Below, in pieces: positions 6,156 through 8,818 of a DNA stretch of 8,818 nt (the first letter of the stretch is position 1; every line of letters begins with the position of its first letter). The DNA is from Anaerolineales bacterium UBA3082 (GTDB lineage Bacteria > Chloroflexota > Anaerolineae > UBA7937). Location: NCBI GenBank assembly GCA_002366595.1, contig DFBK01000096.1, forward strand, positions 1 through 8,818, read 5' to 3'. The notes under the pieces were generated by a model. The model had not been told where the DNA came from. It saw only the letters and a list, made by a program, of their open reading frames with translations, and ran no database searches. Position numbers and translations under genes: made by a program.

Positions 6156-6606
6156 ATGTGCGCGTTAAGAAGAAGCAGCCATACCGTCTATGACATCAAG
6201 TACCACTTCGTCTGGATTCCCAAGTATCGCAAGCAAATACTCGTGGGAGAAGTGGCCGAGTATACCAAGGAGGTATTTCGGCGGATTGGCGAGGAATATG
6301 GCTTGGTCATCGACACGATGGATGTGGAGGAAGACTATGTGCACATATTCCTCGAAGCATTGCCAAAGTACTCTCCGGTGCGGGTGGCACAGATTCTGAA
6401 AAGCATCTCAGGGCGAGAGATCTTCCATCGGTTCCCCTGGTTTCCTTACAGGATCCCTGTGGGAGAGGCAGCAGCTATGGGGAGGGGAGCTGTGGGGAGA
6501 CGGGTATTTTGTTCGATCTGTGGGAGACCAGGTGACAGCTGACATAATCAGACGATACATCAACTATCAAAGAGACCAAGCTGGTCAACTAAAGCTGTGG
6601 GAGTAG
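6156..6606 (+). pseudogene. tnpA: IS200/IS605-type Y1 transposase TnpA, frameshifted
   Basis: This would be a small HUH transposase for single-strand IS transposition. Residues 8-25 (SHTVYDIKYHFVWIPKYRK) and KYSPVRVAQILKSIS are classic for the family. Two faults are visible. First, the metal-binding HUH motif reads DYVHIF: Tyr61 (TAT, 6336-6338) replaces the first His. Second, after HRFPW (about 6440) the frame shifts. The true C-terminus, LWGGELWGDGYFVRSVGDQ followed by VTADIIRRYINYQ, is in the next frame from 6475 to TAG 6606. That part keeps the likely nucleophile Tyr (TAC 6556-6558). About 31 bases separate FPW from QLWGG where roughly 9 are expected. The unshifted frame ends at 6542. The ATG at 6156 has only a weak GAAGTAAG upstream. 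Confidence 0.88.
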
Positions 6607-6610
6607 GCCC

Positions 6611-6640
6611 AAAGCCCCGCAGCTTGCCGCGGGGTTCTTT
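6611..6640 (+). repeat. Right-end hairpin of the IS element, terminator-like
   Basis: CCCCGC (6615-6620) pairs with GCGGGG (6629-6634) around an 8-base loop, followed by TTCTTT. It begins 5 bases after the tnpA stop. In this family the right-end hairpin serves transposase recognition; the T-rich tail could also terminate tnpA transcription. Confidence 0.7.
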
Positions 6641-6941
6641 ACTACTACAGCGTTTGCCGTTATTCTGGCGCCACAAACTTGATATCAACTGATGGAACTC
6701 GCGAAAGTGCGGACTCAAACCTCAGAGGACTCGTGAAAAACGGTATCCGGGGGCAATCAAGGGCATACCACATGTCGTAGTCAATGCTGGTCAGATGCCT
6801 ACATGTTGCGGCAAGCCTTGAAGAATACCTCAGATGATCAAGAATCCGCTGGGTCAATAATCCGTGTGGGTTCGAACCCCGCCTGATAAAGCACAATATG
6901 TTGTAGTCAATCGCTGAATCTGTCCTACATCTAGGGATGCC

Positions 6942-6972
6942 GGGCTCTCCCATGGCGGGAGAGTCTTTCCTA
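6942..6972 (+). terminator. Possible terminator hairpin
   Basis: A perfect 7-bp stem CTCTCCC (6945-6951) / GGGAGAG (6957-6963) with loop ATGGC can be extended to about 10 bp using G-U pairs. TCTTTCCTATT follows. It lies about 55 bases beyond the tRNA-like motif on the same strand. No transcript that it would end is certain. Confidence 0.3.
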
Positions 6973-7211
6973 TTCTCCCAAAAGGTCCTGCGGACTTTGT
7001 AAGGCTTGACCTTCTCCCAAGGGGAACGGACGCCAAGATGGGAAAGCCATTTGAGTCATATACGAGTGGGCGCTCTGAATTGGACAACTCAATTACTTGG
7101 CACTGCGACTTGCAGCTCAGCGGAATTAGCCCCCTGTTCGACACTTGCCCGAGGAGTGAACGGTAGCCTAGAGCGGGGATCAAGTCCTTCGCTGAACGAA
7201 GAGCACAGTAG

Positions 7212-7249
7212 GTGGCGATACGGTCATCATCCGCCACTCTTCTTTTTCT
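7212..7249 (+). terminator. Possible terminator facing the methanopterin operon
   Basis: GTGGCG (7212-7217) pairs with CGCCAC (7232-7237), with two further A-T pairs beyond a bulge, followed by TCTTCTTTTTCT. In this orientation it would stop rightward transcription just before it became antisense to the operon. The same hairpin lies just beyond the RFAP synthase stop, but in the minus direction no T tract follows it. Confidence 0.4.
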
Positions 7250-7257
7250 GTGATCTT

Positions 7258-8226
7258 TCACCAACGCCACTTTTCGCGTTCCCTGTTGCTGGCGCGGGCC
7301 CGAAAGACCCTTGCCTTGCCCCGCTCTTTGATGAACTCTATCACTCTTCTCTCTAGAGTTAAAGCCTGCGCTTCGCTCTCCACCAGCCCGTAGATGGTAG
7401 GTCCCCATGAACTCTGCCCTGCTCCCTTGGCCCCGCATTGGAGCATGCAGGTGATAATCTCTGCCGAGATCTTGCTGGCGTATCTCCCTCCTTGGGCGGC
7501 TGCAAAACTATCGCCGACCAAGCCTTGAATCTCGCTCAAGCTCTCACCAAAGCCGGTTATGTCTCTTTCCATTAGAGAAGGCAATATCTTCATGACTAAA
7601 AGCCGGCAGATCTTGCCCACATACTCGGGGGGGAGAGGAGACAGGGAGTCAAAAGCTTCCTCTTCTGACTTTCCACTTAAGCCTACCTTGACCTCCGGTA
7701 TGGCGATGACGAAAGTCCAGGCCTCAGGGAAAGGGCAGCGGAAAATGATGGGAGGCAGAGAGGATAGCCTCTTCTCTCGCATGCTCTCAATCAGGCACCC
7801 TCCGTCCACCAAGAAGCCACCATATTTGAAGGCCCCGATGCCGATGCCAGACCGCTTGCCCCGGCCCAGCAGCGCTGCCAATTCGGCGATGCCGACATCC
7901 AGGTTATGCAGTTTGGCCACGGCTGTGCCCACTGCCAGAGCCAGCTGTGTCCCTGAGCCTAAACCCACGTGCGCTGGTATCGTCTCCTCTATCCGCAGAT
8001 GAGCACCGCCGGCAAGGGTATAACGCTCAAAGAGGCGCCTAGCAAAAGCCTCTGCCCTCTTCTGATCTTGGCCATCGATTACGAGTTTAGATGAGGGGGA
8101 AGCCTCTACCAACACCTTGGGATGCTGTAGAGCTACCCCGATGCTACCGAACTTCCGGCCCAAACCTCCATGCAAGTCTATCATGCCTAGGTGTAGCCGG
8201 GCTCTTGCTTCAATTCTTATCGTCAA
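7258..8226 (-). CDS. Beta-ribofuranosylaminobenzene 5'-phosphate synthase (GHMP superfamily)
   Basis: This 322-residue enzyme matches the beta-RFAP synthase branch of the GHMP kinase superfamily. The family joins an aminobenzoate-type acid to PRPP with loss of CO2 and diphosphate, the committed step of tetrahydromethanopterin synthesis. The N-terminus has ARARLHLGMIDLHGGLGRKFG (given in part: RLHLGMIDLHGGLGRKFG). The GHMP glycine loop is IPAHVGLGSGTQLALAVG at 83-100, followed by GRGKRSGIGIGAFKYGGFLV at 121-140. The C-terminal GHMP motif is CGAKGAGQSSWGPTIYGLV at 264-282. The start is TTG at 8226, 17 bp inside the end of the DUF447 gene, with AAAGGGTGG about 5 bases upstream. A later ATG at codon 15 would cut the conserved N-terminus. 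Ends at TGA 7260-7258. The tight overlap indicates translational coupling. Confidence 0.9.
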   Translation of the reverse strand: MTIRIEARARLHLGMIDLHGGLGRKFGSIGVALQHPKVLVEASPSSKLVIDGQDQKRAEAFARRLFERYTLAGGAHLRIEETIPAHVGLGSGTQLALAVGTAVAKLHNLDVGIAELAALLGRGKRSGIGIGAFKYGGFLVDGGCLIESMREKRLSSLPPIIFRCPFPEAWTFVIAIPEVKVGLSGKSEEEAFDSLSPLPPEYVGKICRLLVMKILPSLMERDITGFGESLSEIQGLVGDSFAAAQGGRYASKISAEIITCMLQCGAKGAGQSSWGPTIYGLVESEAQALTLERRVIEFIKERGKARVFRARASNREREKWRW

Positions 8227-8773
8227 GGGGCCACCCTTTCAAATAATCCATCAAGTATCGCATCGCCTCCTTCTCTTGTTTCCCACCCGTCTTGGCGACT
8301 ATCTCCTCATAGCATTGGAATTTGGCCAAGACTTCCTGCCGCTCATAGAATCGCAGCCGGGTGGCTAAGATAGCTGCCTCTATTACCGCATTCTTGCCCC
8401 GATTGAAGCCCAAAAAATCCCGCAGCCATCCTCGTCCTACCACTTCACAAGAGATTTTGGCCCGTTCTTCTCCGACGTCTATCTTGGATGCGACCACCTC
8501 ATAGTAATAGCACGCATCCTCCAGGACCACACCTTCTACATGAGAAGCAGGGAAATGCGGGAATTGGACATCGGATAAGGCGCTCTTGGCGAAGATCAAA
8601 ACGTTGTCCGTGACGTTAACAACTCCTTCCTTGGTAGCAATTAGGTTCCGGTAGGTGGTTGTATCCTTGTAGGGTTTAATAACCAATACCTCCTCACCCC
8701 AGAGAACACCCATCGGTGCCAAGTTGACTTTCTTCTCCCGGTCAACCGTTGAGACGATAGATTCGATGATCAC
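8210..8773 (-). CDS. DUF447 family protein, methanopterin-associated
   Basis: This 187-residue protein matches DUF447. It has the N-terminal IIESIVST, then VNLAPMGV, VLVIKPYKDTTTYRNL, a VVNVTDNVLIFAKSAL block and a later CYYYEVVASKIDVGEERAKI strand region. Known structures of this family have a flavin-reductase-like split barrel that binds FMN. The family recurs in methanogenic archaea and in H4MPT-using bacteria next to RFAP synthase, exactly as here, so a role in methanopterin biosynthesis is inferred; its reaction is not established. The start is GTG at 8773 with GAGGT 8 bases upstream, 6 bases after the preceding stop. The C-terminal helices run to TGA 8212-8210, overlapping the RFAP synthase start. 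Confidence 0.88.
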   Translation of the reverse strand: MIIESIVSTVDREKKVNLAPMGVLWGEEVLVIKPYKDTTTYRNLIATKEGVVNVTDNVLIFAKSALSDVQFPHFPASHVEGVVLEDACYYYEVVASKIDVGEERAKISCEVVGRGWLRDFLGFNRGKNAVIEAAILATRLRFYERQEVLAKFQCYEEIVAKTGGKQEKEAMRYLMDYLKGWPLDDKN

Positions 8774-8779
8774 CGCCGC

Positions 8780-8818
8780 TTACCTCAAGAGACTTTGCAA
8801 AAAAGGTCGGTCACCAGG
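8780..8818 (-). CDS. C-terminal end of an upstream gene in the methanopterin operon (partial)
   Basis: One minus-strand frame entering from the window edge encodes PGDRPFLQSLLR and ends at TAA (8782-8780). The stop is 6 bp before the DUF447 GTG, which fits a tightly packed operon. Twelve residues are too few to name the protein. By analogy with other methanopterin clusters it could be another cofactor-biosynthesis enzyme, but nothing visible proves this. Confidence 0.4.
   Translation of the reverse strand, partial: PGDRPFLQSLLR

Larger units (their letters stand above)
6045..6645 (+). mobile_element. Decayed IS200/IS605-family insertion sequence (boundaries approximate)
   Basis: About 600 bp, the size of an IS200-type element carrying only tnpA. 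It has subterminal hairpins at the left (6052-6119) and right (6611-6640) rather than terminal inverted repeats, as this family does. Both ends share AAAGCC followed by a CCCGC or CCCCGC block. Its only gene is a damaged Y1 transposase. There is no TnpB/IscB partner. The element sits between the uncharacterised gene and a gene-poor stretch and appears immobile unless a transposase acts in trans. Confidence 0.75.
6646..7257. other. Gene-poor stretch with relic-like structure
   Basis: I see no convincing gene in these roughly 610 bases on either strand. It holds a tRNA T-arm motif (GTGGG TTCGAAC CCCGC, 6866-6882) with a leucine-tRNA-like run upstream but no pairing acceptor stem. It also holds two diverged 35-bp repeats at 6772-6806 and 6898-6932, which flank that motif. 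Two hairpins followed by pyrimidine-rich tracts read toward the right (6942-6972 and 7212-7249). Minus-strand frames across it have an odd composition and match nothing I recognise. It may be the scar of older insertions next to the IS element. Confidence 0.5.

Noticed and set aside
6802..6890. Functional tRNA gene
   Set aside because: Only the T-arm is sound; the acceptor 3' strand CTGATAA has no partner upstream and the anticodon stem does not pair.
6660..6953. 97-residue minus-strand frame
   Set aside because: It spans the repeats and the tRNA-like motif, has no ribosome site and matches no family I know; repeated SIDYD-like pieces come from the DNA repeats.
6854..7438. 194-residue minus-strand frame
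   Set aside because: It overlaps the RFAP synthase in another frame, and its GGVRTHT end is the usual spurious peptide from a T-arm sequence.
7559..8002. 147-residue plus-strand frame
   Set aside because: It is antisense to the RFAP synthase and has no supporting signals.
1..8818. CRISPR array, rRNA, replication origin
   Set aside because: No regularly spaced repeats, rRNA-like conserved segments or DnaA-box clusters were seen.

Overview
The window is bacterial DNA of moderately high GC content. It has Shine-Dalgarno sites, sigma70-type promoters and ordinary TAA/TAG/TGA stops. Three things together point to a non-model bacterium: a MecA-like class B penicillin-binding protein, a response regulator / MglA / Roadblock cluster, and two tetrahydromethanopterin (H4MPT) biosynthesis genes. 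Chloroflexota or a similar deep-branching lineage would fit, but this is inference and the sequence does not prove it.

Layout, left to right. 1-1614 (minus) is most of a class B penicillin-binding transpeptidase with an NTF2-like N-terminal domain. It starts from its own extended -10 promoter with almost no leader. Upstream, also on the minus strand, is a signalling operon: a receiver-Roadblock fusion protein (2693-4033), an MglA-type small GTPase interrupted by an in-frame TGA (2091-2675), and a free-standing Roadblock/LC7 (MglB-like) protein (1698-2075). Two of these three proteins have lost key residues: the receiver lacks its phosphoacceptor Asp, and the GTPase has altered nucleotide-binding motifs as well as the stop. 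Divergent from this operon is tatA (4301-4504, plus), with a promoter and a clear intrinsic terminator (4615-4650).

A strong consensus promoter at 4716-4744 then drives an uncharacterised gene (4934-5866, plus). Its leader is about 180 nt long and contains two good hairpins. Next is a decayed IS200/IS605-type insertion sequence (about 6045-6645). Its Y1 transposase has lost one catalytic His and is frameshifted by what looks like a local duplication. From 6646 to 7257 there is no convincing gene, only relic-like structure: a tRNA T-arm motif, diverged repeats and two hairpins followed by pyrimidine tracts.

The right end is a tight minus-strand operon: the last 12 codons of an unidentified gene, a DUF447 protein (8210-8773) and a beta-RFAP synthase (7258-8226) overlapping it by 17 bp. 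The RFAP synthase makes the committed step of methanopterin synthesis, so the organism probably has H4MPT-linked one-carbon metabolism.

The most notable items are the degenerate MglA/receiver cluster, the MecA-like PBP with a hairpin over its -35 box, the structured leader before the unknown gene, and the bacterial methanopterin operon.
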